Below are positions 1-11,981 of a DNA stretch of 64,000 nucleotides, piece after piece. The notes beneath the pieces were generated by a model. The model ran no database searches. It saw only the letters and a list, made by a program, of their open reading frames with translations, and was not told the DNA's origin. This DNA comes from Elymus sibiricus (lineage: Eukaryota > Streptophyta > Magnoliopsida > Poales > Poaceae), in NCBI GenBank assembly GCA_039707655.1, contig CM077676.1, positions 430,815,379 through 430,879,378 of the forward strand. Direction: 5' to 3'. Every line of letters begins with the position of its first letter. Within the stretch, counting starts at the first letter, position 1. Made by a program: the position numbers and the translations under genes.

Positions 1-2053
1 CAAACAAGGGATACAATGCATGCACGCACTGTTTAGATGAGACTGAAAGTATATATTTGGACAAATTTAAGAAGAATGTGTACCTGGGACATCGTCGATT
101 TCTTTCGAGCAGGCATCCCTTAAGAAAGAAAGGCAAGCATTTCAAAGGTGAGGCAGATCACCGGAAGAAGCCTGCCCACCGTACTGGTGATGATATATTT
201 GATATGGTCAAGGATTTAAAAGCAATCTTTGGAAAGGGTCCTGGCGGACAATCTGTTCCGAATGACGCTGACGGACACGCACCCATGTGGAAGACGAAAT
301 CTATATTTTGGGAGCTACCCTATTGGAAAGTCCTAGAGGTCCGCTCTGCAATCGACGTGATGCACGTGACGAAGAATCTTTGCGTGAACCTGCTAGGCTT
401 TTTGGGCGTGTATGGGAAGACACAAGATACACCGGAGGCACGGGATGACCAGCAACGTATGCACGAAAAAGACGGCATGCATCCAAAGCAGTATCAAGGT
501 CCTGCTAGCTACACTCTTACCAAAGCAGAGAAGGAAATCTTTTTTGAATGCCTGCTCAGTATCAAGGTCCCGTCTGGCTTCTCGTCGAATATAAAGGGAA
601 TAATAAATATTGTAGAGAAAAAATTCCAAAACCTAAAGTCTCATGACTGCCACGTGATTATGACGCAATTGCTTCCGGTTGCATTGAGGGGGCTTGTACC
701 AGAAAATGTTCGATTAGCCACTGTGAAGCTATGTGCATTCCTCAATGCAATTTCTCAGAAGGTAATCGATCCAGAAATCCTACCAAGGTTACAGAGTGAT
801 TTGGTCCAATGTCTTGTCAGTTTCGAGTTGGTGTTCCCACCATCCTTCTTCTATTATGACGCACGTCCTAGTTCACCTAGTCGAAGAGATTGCCATTCTG
901 GGTCCTGTATTTCTACACAATATGTTCCCCTTTGAGTGGTTCATGGGAGTCTTAAACAAATATGTTTGTAACCGTGCCAGGCCAGAAGGAAGCATTTTCA
1001 AGGGCCATGAAACAGAGGAGGTTATTGGGAGTCTTAAAGAAATATGTTCATAACCGTGCTAGGCCAGAAGGAAGTATCTCCAAGGGCCATGAAACAGAGG
1101 TGGTTATTGAGTTTTGTGTTGACTTTATTCCTGACCTTAATCCGATTGGTGTTCCTCAATCGCGGCATGAGGGGAGACTGAGTGGAAAAGGCACGCTAGG
1201 ACCGAAAGCAATGATATGTAGGGACGGGCATTCTTTCACTCAAGCACACTACACAGTTCTACAAAGTTCTACCTTGGTGGCCCCGTATATCGTGGAACAC
1301 ATGGATATTGTACGCTCCAAGAACCCGGAGCAGTCTGATCCCTGGATTAAACATACACACATGGCGACTTTTGGCGGTTGGTTGCAAACACATCTCATGA
1401 ATGACAACGCTGTTGGAGATGAGTTGTACTTGTTGGCCAGGACACCATCTTCGACTGTATTGACTTTCCAACGGTACGAGATAAATGGGAATACATTTTA
1501 CACGACCGCCCAAGATAAAAAGAGCACCAACCAAAACAGTGGTGTCCGCTTTGATGAAGTAAACACCAATAGGGAAAAGGACACATATTATGGTTACATA
1601 GAGGAGATATGGGAACTTGACTATGGACGTGATTTTAAGGTCCCTTTGTTCCGGTGCAAATGGGTCAATCTGACAGGAGGCGGGGTAATGGTAGACCCGC
1701 AGTACGGAATGACAACAGTGGATCTCAACAATCTTGGGTACACAGACGAACCATTCGTCCTAGCCAATGATGTGGCGCAGGTTTTCTATGTGAAGGACAT
1801 GTCTACCAACCCGAGAAAAAGAAAAGATAAGGAAGCGAATACATCATACGATGAGCCAAAGCGCCCCATAGTTCTTTCAGGGAAAAGAAACATCGTGGGA
1901 GTGGAGGACAAGACAGACAAGTCGGAAGATTATGAAAAGTTTGATGAAATTCCTCCCTTCACAGTGAAGACTGACCCAAGCATCCTGTTAAATGATGAAG
2001 ATTATCCATGGTTACGGCGCAATAAGCAAGGGACACACGCGAAGAAAAAGTGA
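1..2053 (+). pseudogene. TNP2-type CACTA transposase, C-terminal part, frameshifted
   Basis: Matches the intact transposase of CACTA-2 from the NKGYHACTHC region to the C-terminus. The transposase core (RSAIDVMHVTKNLCVNLLGF), the DUF4218-like region (FLHNMFPFEWFMGVL) and the DUF4216-like region (YYGYIEEIWELDYGR) can all be read. Compared with CACTA-2, about 2 nt are missing near 850 (TTCTTCTATTATGACG), and an 82-bp tandem duplication at 945-1108 shifts the frame again. Reading then resumes and ends at a stop at 2051-2053. The product would have bound CACTA ends and catalysed excision; this copy cannot. The N-terminal half lies outside the window. Confidence 0.9.
945..1108 (+). repeat. 82-bp tandem duplication inside the transposase pseudogene
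   Basis: Two adjacent copies, each starting GGGAGTCTTAAA and ending GAGGTTATT, begin at 945 and 1027. CACTA-2 has one copy. The 82-bp length is not a multiple of three, so it shifts the frame. Confidence 0.88.
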
Positions 2054-2355
2054 AGACTTTCTCTCTAGTGAGTTTCCGGACTTATAGCTGGAAAATCCCA
2101 AGTTTTGCAAGATTCCACCCCTACTGTGTGGTTTCTCTGATCGGAGGACCCCTTATGCCGAGCCAAGTCCAGATGAGAGGAGTTATGGTTGCTTTCTGGT
2201 GAAACTGAGGACATAGTTATGCTCCACAACTATTCTGATGATGGCTTTCATCTAGAATCACTACACTTACATGAAGGCGATGTATTAACTGGCAAGATTG
2301 GCATCTGTTTTAATTTTTGGTAAATGTATGTTTCTTTCCTTGTACAAATATGCAG

Positions 2356-2574
2356 GCATATCTCATGAACATCCAGGCACCTTTATATTATCTTGCATCA
2401 CGAGTACAAACCCACATCATGAGTATTTTGGGTTATACCCAAAGGGCTTTAGATTCCGGAAGAAAGATTTTGACAGCATTGATCGCCTTGTGTCATATTT
2501 TCAAAAACATATTGACAAACCACCACCTGATGCTGGCCCGTCAATGCGAAATGTTGCGGCAATGGTACCTATGA
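2356..2574 (+). pseudogene. Captured host exon: SPT6-like transcription elongation factor, SH2 region
   Basis: An uninterrupted frame encodes about 73 residues with the blocks ISHEHPGTFILS, TNPHHEYFGLYPKGFRFRK, FDSIDRLVSYFQKHIDKP and GPSMRNVAAMVPMK. These are characteristic of the C-terminal tandem SH2 region of plant SPT6, which contacts the RNA polymerase II linker and helps transcription through chromatin. A splice acceptor (TTGTACAAATATGCAG) comes just before the first matching codon, so genomic DNA with an intron was captured rather than cDNA. Similarity stops after VPMK. CACTA-2 has nothing comparable after its transposase stop, where the element sequences align up to about 2100. The exon is in the sense direction of the transposon genes. 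The SPT6 assignment is from memory. Confidence 0.8.
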
Positions 2575-2599
2575 AAAATAACTTGATAGAACTTTTTGT

Positions 2600-3005
2600 C
2601 ACTATGTGATGAAAATCTATATAATCAAACATTGCATTCATATAAGCATTCACTCTAGCAAGCATTCTAGCAATCAAAATACAATCAATGAATACAGCAA
2701 TAAAGAAAACAATAAGAAAAAGCAAATAGAAAACAAAACAAAATACTAAACTAATAAGTTAACAGAAAAGAAAATATAACATTATTAGGTTAACAAAAAG
2801 TATTTTATAATATTCTTCAATAGCAAAAAGAATCAACTAAAAAGCTTTTATAAAACTCTAGTTATGATCAAAATAATATTAACTTAGAATTAACATAATA
2901 TAATTTGGCAAAAGATTAATAAGAAAACATAAACTAAAATAATTAAAACAAAGGAAAACGGTATAAAACTAAAAGAGCTAAACATAATCTGTTTTTGATT
3001 AAAAC
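2600..3005. other. AT-rich spacer of CACTA-1
   Basis: Very A-rich DNA with no coding frame. It resembles the A-rich spacer at 51050-51370 of CACTA-2 and is probably the element's own intergenic sequence. I see nothing else in it. Confidence 0.5.
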
Positions 3006-3007
3006 AC

Positions 3008-3245
3008 CAGGTTTGTCCCGGTTGGTGGCACAAACCGGGACTAAAGGCCAACCTTTAGTCCCGGTCGTAGCCACCAACCGGGACTAAATGCCTACCCTTT
3101 CGCGCCCTTTTGGCTGCCGAAAATTAGCTTTAGTCCCGGTTGGTGGCTCCAACCGGGACTAAAGGACTACCTTTAGTCCCGGTTAGAGCCACCAACCGGG
3201 ACTAAAGACCCTTTCGTCCCGGTTGGTAGCTCCAACCGGGACTAA
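3008..3245. repeat. Internal cluster of inverted TTTAGTCCCGG repeats in CACTA-1
   Basis: About seven alternating copies of TTTAGTCCCGGTTGGTGG and its complement CCAACCGGGACTAAA form several hairpin-like pairs. The same motif makes up the subterminal repeats at 17720-17912. In En/Spm such repeats are binding sites for the element-encoded regulator protein. Their position between the two genes, just before the leader of ORF1, suggests an ORF1 promoter/enhancer. CACTA-2 has the equivalent cluster at 51590-51750. Confidence 0.82.
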
Positions 3246-4180
3246 AGCCCTCGCGGTTAAATTCTCCCTCCCCCAATCTTCCTCCATTTTCACCGCCGCC
3301 ACCAGGAGAACTCCTCCGAGCGCCGCCCGAGCCCGCGCCGGCGCTCCTCCATGCACGCGCGCCCTCGATGTCCGCTCCCGCCGCCGGCCTGCACGCGCCG
3401 CCTGAGCCCGCCGCAGCCGTCGCCCACCGCTGCCGCCATCGCCCCCGCTCCTCCTCCACCAAGGTATATCTCTCTCCTCCCTCCTCTCTCCTCCCTCCTC
3501 CCTCCTTCCCTGTTGCATAGATGGATGGATTGATGTTGCTTAGATAGATAGATTTATGCCTGAATTTGTTAGATGTATGGATGGCGTGATTGTGGATGTT
3601 GTTAGATGGAAGTATGGATGAATTTGTAGATTTTTGCTGTTGTGCATTGGTGTTATTGGTGCTGTTTTTTTCAAGTTCTAGAAATTATTCAAGTTCTAGG
3701 TCTAGATGGAGATGATGTGCTAAATGGTCTTGTTATATGTAAGTTTTCATAGATGTTTTCATAAATGTTGTAGTAGTAGATGAGTAGCTGTGAAAATGTA
3801 AAGCTAGTATTTTTTTTGAGACTGTAGAAGTTGATATATTTTATATCTTTTGAATAAAACATTTAACGTGTATTTGAAAAATGTCTAACAAGCATTCAAA
3901 AAAAATTCAATGATATTTATTTGAAAAAAGTTAATCACTTAGATGTGTATAAAATGTTTTAGATGTATACAAAAATGTACAATGTGTATGAATAAAAATT
4001 GGTATTAAAACATATATTATCAAAAATGTGAATCGTGTATTTGATAGGTGTATAAAAAATATAGACATGTGGTGAGAGAAAAAAAGAAAAATTAAAGAAA
4101 TCTGATGCAAACAATGAAATAAAGGCGAGCCGGAGCAACGTCTCACAATGAACGAGAAATAGACCTGATTTGTTTTCATA
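3246..4180 (+). other. Leader region of CACTA-1 ORF1 (GC-rich exon-like part, then AT-rich intron-like part)
   Basis: A GC-rich, proline/arginine-biased stretch ends at a plausible donor (CCACCAAGGTATAT, about 3462). AT-rich sequence follows up to a plausible acceptor (TTTTCATAG, ending 4180). CACTA-2 has the same organisation at 51760-52500. It is probably a spliced 5' leader; no conserved protein is recognisable in the GC-rich part. Confidence 0.45.
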
Positions 4181-4200
4181 GGAATTTGTTCTCGGCGACG

Positions 4201-4604
4201 ATGCCCGGCCCGCATCCTCGTCGTCGACTCGGCGGCGAAACCAGTTTGAGAGGCGCCATGTCCGGGACTGGGCTCCGCCGGGCTGGCACTGGGAGGTGCT
4301 ACCTTCCGGGGCGCGCAGCTTGGTGAGGAATCGGGGTCTCGTCGTCGACCCGGAGCTTCTTTGGTGGCGGTCGCGTGGGCCACTATCGGTGCAGAGGGAG
4401 CCGGCCCCCGAGAGGGTGGTACGTCGCCGTGTCAGGGAGGAGGACGAGCACGTCCGTCGCTACATGGTTGCATTGGACGACAGCTTCTCCAATACCTGGC
4501 AGTTTCTTCAGGGATCTCACCCGAGCTATGATCCTGTGATGGTTCCTTCTCTTTGGGTGTTCACCGCCCGCGGCTCAGGAACCGGGAGTCGACGTCCAGT
4601 TTGA
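4201..4604 (+). pseudogene. Conserved leader ORF of CACTA elements (unknown function), frame-shifted at its start
   Basis: The frame ending at 4604 contains RRHVRDWAPPGWHWEVLPSG and, further on, VVDPELLWW, REEDEHVRRYMVALDD and TWQFLQGSHPSYDPVMVPSL. CACTA-2 shares the first half (52525-52902) in a single frame from ATG. Here a difference of about 4 nt between the ATG and RRHV puts the ATG out of frame, and CACTA-2 instead lacks the second half. I recognise no host family. Conservation across two divergent elements suggests a real, or once real, small transposon protein or a translated leader. Confidence 0.42.
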
Positions 4605-4614
4605 TTGGGCGAGA

Positions 4615-4825
4615 TGTTTAGTGATATTATGTGATATTATTGTTGCATTAACTGGATTATTCGAGATGTATTAGTGATATAATATGATAATATTATTGCA
4701 TTAACTGGATTATTCGAGATGTTACGATCGCCGGTGAAGAGTCCTCACCGTTTCCTTCCCGATATTTTGGGTTGCCGAAGGAGTCCCCGACGATCGCCGG
4801 TGAAGAGTCCTCACCGTTTTGTTCC
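4615..4825. repeat. Two short duplicated segments upstream of ORF1
   Basis: GCATTAACTGGATTATTCGA occurs twice near 4646 and 4704. GATCGCCGGTGAAGAGTCCT occurs twice near 4727 and 4793. They look like small local duplications in the leader of ORF1; function unknown. Confidence 0.75.
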
Positions 4826-6242
4826 GGTAGAACCGTAACTCCGATCGAGACGTTCTTTATATGCATTTGTTTCGATTTCTCTTGTAGATTATGTTTTGCC
4901 ATCATCATACATGTTAAAATAAATAAACTTGCTGTTCTGTCCAGAATACTAAAACTGTATAAAATGCATATGAAATAACTTGCAAGTGATTGCAGAAACT
5001 ATGGATCCGGAACACGCCAGAGACGAAGAACAAGAAATACTGTTGGAGGAAATAATCCGCGATGGAGATGATGATATCACCTCACATTTTCTGAACGACT
5101 CCGCTGAGGGAATGGACGGCTCCGGTGAGAGAATGGAGCGAGAAGATGACGGCTCCGGTGTTGGAACCTTAATTATTACAAAGTCCGGCGAGGTATATTA
5201 ATTAAGCCTCTGCTGACTAGATGCATTAATTGATTTGTATATACATATATTAACGCTTCTTTCTTATTTTAGCCCTCCGGATCGAGCCAATCTTCGATAA
5301 AGAAACGAGGCCCGAAAAAAAGGTTGGGCGATAATGAAAGGTTCAAGATCGAAGAAGTCGATGCACATGGCAAACCGATTGCTCCCAAGCGGAGCGCAGA
5401 TGCATTTGTAAGTCAGTGCGGAGTTATTGTTAGGGACAGCATCCCGATCTCCATTCAAGAATGGAATAAGCCAAAGGCGGACGATGGACTTACTTATGTC
5501 GAGGATAGATGCAAAGAAATTCTTTGGAATACGCTCATGACAAATTTCACCCTACCGCCAGAGGTGGATCCAAATAACCCAGTTATAGAGCGAAAAGTCA
5601 AGTCGTGGGCTCTTAAGAAGATGGCCGCACAATTCTGCAACTACAAGAAAAGATTGAACCAAGACTATGTCCAGAAAGACAAGACTCCATCATTCACCGG
5701 AGCACATGATAAGGTAAAAGATCACTGGGACGTATTTGTGAAGTACAAGAAATTGGAAGAAGCTAAGAGAAGGTCAGAAAGAAATAAGATAAATGCTGCA
5801 AAGAAAGATTATCACCATGTTATGGGGTCAAGTGGCTACAAGGTTGCTAGGCCTAAGTGGGAGAAATTTGAGAACGACCTGATTGCTAAAGGGATCCATC
5901 CAGAGCCATTGCATTGGATCGAACGGGCAAGGACTTGGTTCTACGGGCATGGGGGAACGTTGAACCCAGAAATAGGGAAGTGTATTTATACAAAAGAGCA
6001 ACTTGCAACACCCGTCAAAGCCCTTCGAGCTGCAATGCAGGACGTGCAGGACGGGAAGTTCAATCCCGAAAGAGAGAAGGACGAGCTGACACGCGCCCTC
6101 GGGAATCCTGAACACCCTGGACGAACACGAGGCACATCAGGCTCCATTCCATGGAAGGTTGGGTTTCCTGACAGTAGTGACACCTATAGAAGCTGAGCGA
6201 GAAAGAAGAGACAGGATGCAGACCGGCTGCAGAAGGTAGAAG

Positions 6243-8002
6243 TGTTGGGGAACGTTGCATGGGAAACAAAAAATTTCCTACGCTCACCAAGATCGATCTA
6301 GGAGATGAACATCTACGAGAGGAGAGATTGCATCTACATACCCTTGTAGATTGCTAAGCGGAAGCGTTAAGAAACGCGGTTGATGTAGTCGAACGTCTTC
6401 GCGATCCAATCACGATCCGTCCCGCGAACTCCCGATCAAGTCCCGAACGGACGGCACCTCCGAGTTTAGCACACGTGCGGCTTGGCGGCGTCCTCTCCTT
6501 CTTGATCCAGCAAGCGAGAGAGAGGGGGTAGATGAGATTGGGACCAACACGACGGTATGGTGGTGGTGGTGGCAGCGGAATTCCGGCAGGGCTTCGCCAA
6601 GCGCGTACCGGTGAAACGTGGGAGGAGTTGGGTGAGGTAACGGGCAAGGGTCCAAGGGGTGGCTGCCCCCAACGCCTCCCCACCTTTATATAGGCGTGGA
6701 GGGGGCTGGTGGCTTGCCCTCCAAGGCCCTAGGGTCGTTGGCCAAAGGGGGCGGAAGGAAATCCCTCCTTTCCTTCCCCACCGATCGCTATCCCCCCTTT
6801 TTAGGGATCCTGATCTTATCCCTTTGGGATATGATACTATTCCTTTTAAGGGAGGATCTTGGTGCGCCTACACTAGGGTTGTGGGGACTTTCCCCACTAC
6901 CCACGTTCATGTGGGTCCCCCATGAAGCTGGGCCCCACTCCGGAACCTTCTAGAACCTTCCCGGTACAATACCGAAAAAACTCGAACTTTTTCCGGAACC
7001 CGATAACAACTTTCCATATATGAATATTTACCTCCGGATTATTCTGGAGCTCCTCGTTATGTCCCGGATCCCATCCGGGACTCCGAACAACCTTCAGACT
7101 TTCCACTATTAATATCTCAATACTACCCTAGCGCTACCGAACGTTAAGCGTGCGACCCTACGGGTTCGGGAATATGCAGACATGACCGAGACTCCTCTCC
7201 GGTCAATAACCAATAGCGGGACCTGGATGCCCATATTGGTTCCTACATATTCAACGAAGATCTTTATCGGTTGAACCACGATGTCAAGGATTCAGTCAAT
7301 CCCGTAAGCAATTCCCTTTGTCCGGCGATATGTTACTTGCCCGAGATTCGATCGTCGGTATCTCCATACCTAGTTCAATCTCGTTACCGGCAAGTCTCTT
7401 TACTCGTACCGTAATACAAGATCCCGTGGCTAACTCTTTAGTCACATTGCTTGCAAGCTTATTGTGATGCTGTATTACCGAGTGGGCCCTGAGATACCTT
7501 TCCGTCATACGGAGTGACAAATTCCCAGTCTTGATCCATGCCAACTCAACAGACACCCTCGGAGATACCTGTAGAGCATCTTTATAGTCACCCAGTTACG
7601 TTGCGACGTTTGATACACACAAGGTACTCCTCCGGTGTCAGTGAGTTGCATGATCTCATGGTCATAGGAACAGATACTTGACATGCAAAAACGATAGCAA
7701 TAAACTTGACACGATCATATGCTACGTTCATAGTTTGGGTCTTGTCCATCACATCATTCTCCTAATGATGTGATCCCGTTATCAAATGACAACTCATGTC
7801 AATGACCAGGAAATCATGGCCATCTTTGATCAACGAGCTAGTCCAGTAGAGGCTCACAAGGGACATGTTGTTATCTATGTATCCACACATGTATTTGTGT
7901 TTCCAACCAATACAATTATAGCATGGATAATAAACGATTATCATGAACAAGGAAATATAATAATAACCATTTTATTATTGCCTCTAGGGCATATTTCCAA
8001 CA
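6243..8002 (-). repeat. 3' LTR of Copia-1
   Basis: Direct repeat of 13208-14970. On the minus strand it starts TGTTGGAAATATGCC and ends CCCCAACA. A TATA box CTATATAAAG lies at 6684-6693. A block at 7309-7407 is identical in all four Angela-like LTRs of the window. Confidence 0.95.
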
Positions 8003-8013
8003 GTCTCCCACTT
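8003..8013 (-). other. Polypurine tract of Copia-1
   Basis: AAGTGGGAGAC on the minus strand lies immediately next to the 3' LTR, the position where plus-strand DNA synthesis is primed. The same tract adjoins the 3' LTR of Copia-2. Confidence 0.8.
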
Positions 8014-8036
8014 GCACTAGAGTCAATAATCTAGTA

Positions 8037-11000
8037 TTACATGGTTATGAATCTAACACCCATAGAGTTCTGGTGTTGATCATGTTTTGCCCGTGGAAGA
8101 GGTTTAGTCAACGGATCTGCAACATTCAGATCCGTGTGCACTTTGCAAATGCTTATGTCCTCCTCCTTGATCGCATCGCGGATGGAATTGAAGCGTGACT
8201 TTATGTGTCTGGTCCTCTTGTGAAACCTTGGTTCCTTGGCTAGAGCAATGGCACCACTTTTGTCACAGAACAGAGTCATTGGGTCCAGTGCACTGGGCAC
8301 AACTCCAAGATCTATCATGAACTGCTTCATCCATACACCTTCCTTCGCCGCCTCCGAGGCAGCTATGTACTCCGCTTCGCATGTAGAATCAGCTACCACG
8401 CTTTGCTTGGAACTGCACCAGCTTACCGCTCCACCATTTAGAATATATACATATCCGGTTTGAGACTTAGAGTCATCCGGATCAGTGTCAAAGCTTGCAT
8501 CGACGTAACCCTTTACGACGAGCTCTTGATCACCTTCATAAACGAGAAATATTTCCTTAGTCCTTTTCAGGTACTTAAGGATATTCTTGACCATTGTCCA
8601 GTGTTCCACTCCTGGATCACTTTGAAACCTTCCGGCCATACTTATGGCAAGGCTGACATCTGGTCTTGTGCACAGCATCGCATACATGATAGAGCCTATG
8701 GCAGAAGTATAGGGGATGACACTCATCTTTTCTCTATCCTCTGTAGTCGCTGGGCATTGAGTCTTACTCAACTTCACACCTTGCAAAACAGGCAAGAACC
8801 CCTTCTTAGACTGATCCATTTTGAACTTCTTCAAAACTTTATCAAGGTATGTGCTTTGTGAAAGTCCTATTAAGCGTCTCGATCTATCTCTATAGATCTT
8901 GATGCCTAATATGAAAGCAGCTTCTCCTAGGTCCTTCATTGAAAAACTCTTGTTCAAATATTCCTTCACGCTTTCCAAAAGTTCTATATTATTTCCAATC
9001 AGTAATATGTCATCCACATATAATATTAGAAACGTTATAGAGCTCCCACTCACTTTCTTGTAAATACAAGCTTCTCCGTAAATTTGTATAAACCCAAACG
9101 CTTTGATCACCTCATCAAAGCGAAGATTCCAACTCCGAGACGCTTGCACCAGTCCATAAATGGATCGCTGGAGTTTGCAAACTTTGTCAGCATTCTCTGA
9201 ATCGACAAAACCTTCTGGTTGCATCATATACAACTCTTCCTTAAGAAAACCATTAAGGAACGCTGTTTTGACATCCATCTGCCAAATTTCATAATCGAAA
9301 AATGCAGCTATTGCTAACATGATTCTGACGGACTTAAGCATCGCTACGGGTGAGAAAGTCTCATCGTAGTCAACTCCTTGAACTTGTGAAAAACCCTTTG
9401 CCACAAGTCGAGCTTTATAGACGGTGACATTACCGTCTGCGTCCGTCTTCTTCTTGAAGATCCATCTATTCTGAATGGCCTTTCGCCCTTCAGGTAATAC
9501 TTCCATAGTCCATACTTTGTTTTCATACATGGATCCCATCTCGGATTTCATGGCCTCTAACCATTTGTCGGAATCTGGGCCCACCATTGCTTCTCCATAG
9601 CTCGTAGGTTCATCGTTGTCCAACAACATGACCTTTAAGACAGGGTTACCGTACCACTCAGGAGCAGTACGTATCCTTGTCGACCTACGACGTTCGATAG
9701 TAACTTGATCCGAAGCTTCATGATCACCATCATCAGCTTCCTCTTCAACTGACGTAGGTTCCACAGAAACATCTTTCTGCGTAGTGCTACTCTCTGGTTG
9801 AAGTAAAGGTTCAACAACCTCATCAAGTTCTATCTTCCTCCCACTCAATTCTTTCGAGAGAAACTCTTTCTCGAGAAAGGACCAAACACTTTGCCTTCGG
9901 ATCTGAGATAGAAGGTATACCCAACCGTCTCTTTTGGGTATCCTATGAAGACGCATTTGTCCGCTTTGGGTTCAAGCTTTTCTGGCTGAAGCCTTTTGAC
10001 ATAAGCATCGCATCCCCAAACTTTAAGAAACGACAGCTTAGGTTTCTTGCCAAACCATAGTTCATACGGTGTCGTCTCTACGGACTTAGATGGTGCCCTA
10101 TTTAAAGTGAATGCAGCTGTCTCTAACGCATAACCCCAAAATGATAGTGGCAGATCGGCAAGAGACATCATAGAACGCACCATATCCAATAAGGTTTGAT
10201 TACGATGTTCGGACACACCATTACGCTGTGGTGTTCCAGGTGGCGTCAACTGTGAAACAATTCCACATTGTCTTAAGTGACTGCCAAACTAATAACTCAG
10301 ATATTCTCCCCCTCGATCAGATTGTAGGAATTTGATTATCTTGTTACGATGATTCTCAACTTCACTCTGAAATTGCTTGAACTTTTCAAACGTTTCAGAC
10401 TTGTGTTTCATTAAGTAAATATACACATATCTACTCAAATCGTCGGTGAAGGTGAGAAAATAATGATATCCACCGCGCGCCTCAATGCTCATCGGACCGC
10501 ACACATCAGTATGTATGATTTCCAACAAGTCACTTGCCCGTTCCATTGTTCTGGAGAACGGGGTCTTAGTCATCTTGCCCATGAGGCATGGTTCGCATGT
10601 GTCAAGTGATTCAAAATCAAGTGACTCCAAAGTCCATCAGCATGGAGTTTCTTCATGCGTTCTACACCAATATGACCTAAGCGGCAGTGCCACAAGAAAG
10701 TGGTACTATCATTATCAACTCTACATCTTTTGGCATCAATGTTATGAACATGTGTATCATCACAATCGAGATTCAATAAGAATAAACCCCTCACAATGGG
10801 TGCATGACCATAAAAGATATTACCCATATAAATAGAACAACCATTATTCTCTGATTTAAATGCGTAACCGTCTCGCATTAAACAACATCCAGATATAATG
10901 TTCATGCTCAACGCAGGCACTAAATAACAATTATTCAGGTTCATCACTAATCCCGATGGTAATCGAAGAGCGAGCGTGCCGACGGCGATCACATCAACCT

Positions 11001-11981
11001 TGGAACCATTTCCCACACGCATCGTCACTTCGTCCTTCGCCAGCCTCCGTCTATTCCGCAGTTCCTGTTTTGAGTTGCAAATGTGAGCAACCGCACCGGT
11101 ATCAAATACCCAAGCACTACAATGAGAGTTGGTAAGGTACACATCAATAACATGTATATCATATATACCTTGTCGGCCAGATACTTGGGGCAATTCCGCT
11201 TCCAGTGGCCAGTTCCCTTGCAATAGAAGCACTTAGTTTCCGGCTTGGGCCCAGCCTTGGGTTTCTTCACGGGAGGGGCAACTACTTTGCCACTCTTCTT
11301 GGAGTTTCCCTTCTTGCCCTTGCCATTCTTCTTGAAACTAGTGGTTTTATTGACCATCAACACTTGATGCTCCTTCTGGATGTCTGACTCAGTGACTTTC
11401 AGCATCGCAAACAGCTCGGCGACTGACTTGTTCATCCCTTGCATGTTATAGTTCAACACAAAGCTCTTGTAGCTAGGTGGTAGCGATTGAAGAACTCTGT
11501 CAGTGATCGCCTCTGGCGGGAGCACAACTCCCAACTCAGCCAGACGGTTGTAATACCCAGACATTTTGAGTATGTGTTCACTGACAGACCCGTTCTCCTC
11601 CATCTTGCAAGCATAGAACTTATCGGAGGTCTCATACCTCTCGATCCGGGCATTCTTCTCAAAAATAAACTTCAACTCCTGGAACATCTCATATGCTCCA
11701 TGACGTTCAAAACGCCTTTGAAGTCCCGGTTCTAAGCCATACAACATGGCGCACTGAACTATAGAGTAGTCATCAACACGCGCCTGCCAGGCGTTTATAA
11801 CGTCCACAGACGCTGGAGGGGGTTGCTCACCAAGCGGTGCATCAAGGACATAAGCCTTTTGGGCAGCCGTGAGGATAATCCTCAGATTACGGGCCCAGTC
11901 TACAAAGTTACTTCCATCATCTTTCAGCTTGGCTTTCTCTAGGAACGCATTGAAATTCAGGGAAGCTACTGCGCGAGCCAT
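8037..11981 (-). pseudogene. Copia-1 gag-pol polyprotein, broken by frameshifts and a stop
   Basis: Reads from ATG at 11981 (MARAVASLNFNAF). Gag has a UBN2-like region and a CCHC knuckle (CFYCKGTGHWKRNC). Next come protease (WVFDTGAVAHI), GAG-pre-integrase (HCRLGHIGVERMKK), integrase (HTDVCGPM, SDRGGEY, NGVSEHRN), RT (MDVKTAFLNGF, YVDDILLI) and RNase H (YVDASFDTD, CEAEYIA). The RT-RNase H part (8037-9956) is one open frame of 639 codons. Upstream there are frame changes near 11180 (gag to protease, with about 20 nt missing relative to Copia-2), near 10640 and near 9905, and a TAG stop at the position read through in Copia-2 (10289). The domains once formed virus-like particles and copied and inserted the RNA genome; this copy cannot make the full protein. 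Confidence 0.92.

Noticed and set aside
3008..3245. Regular inverted repeats considered as a CRISPR array or miRNA gene
   Set aside because: The genome is plant, the repeats alternate orientation and match CACTA subterminal motifs; no spacer structure.
7296..7556. 86-codon LTR frame treated as a gene
   Set aside because: Part of the LTR in all copies; kept only as a conservation finding because coding potential is unproven.
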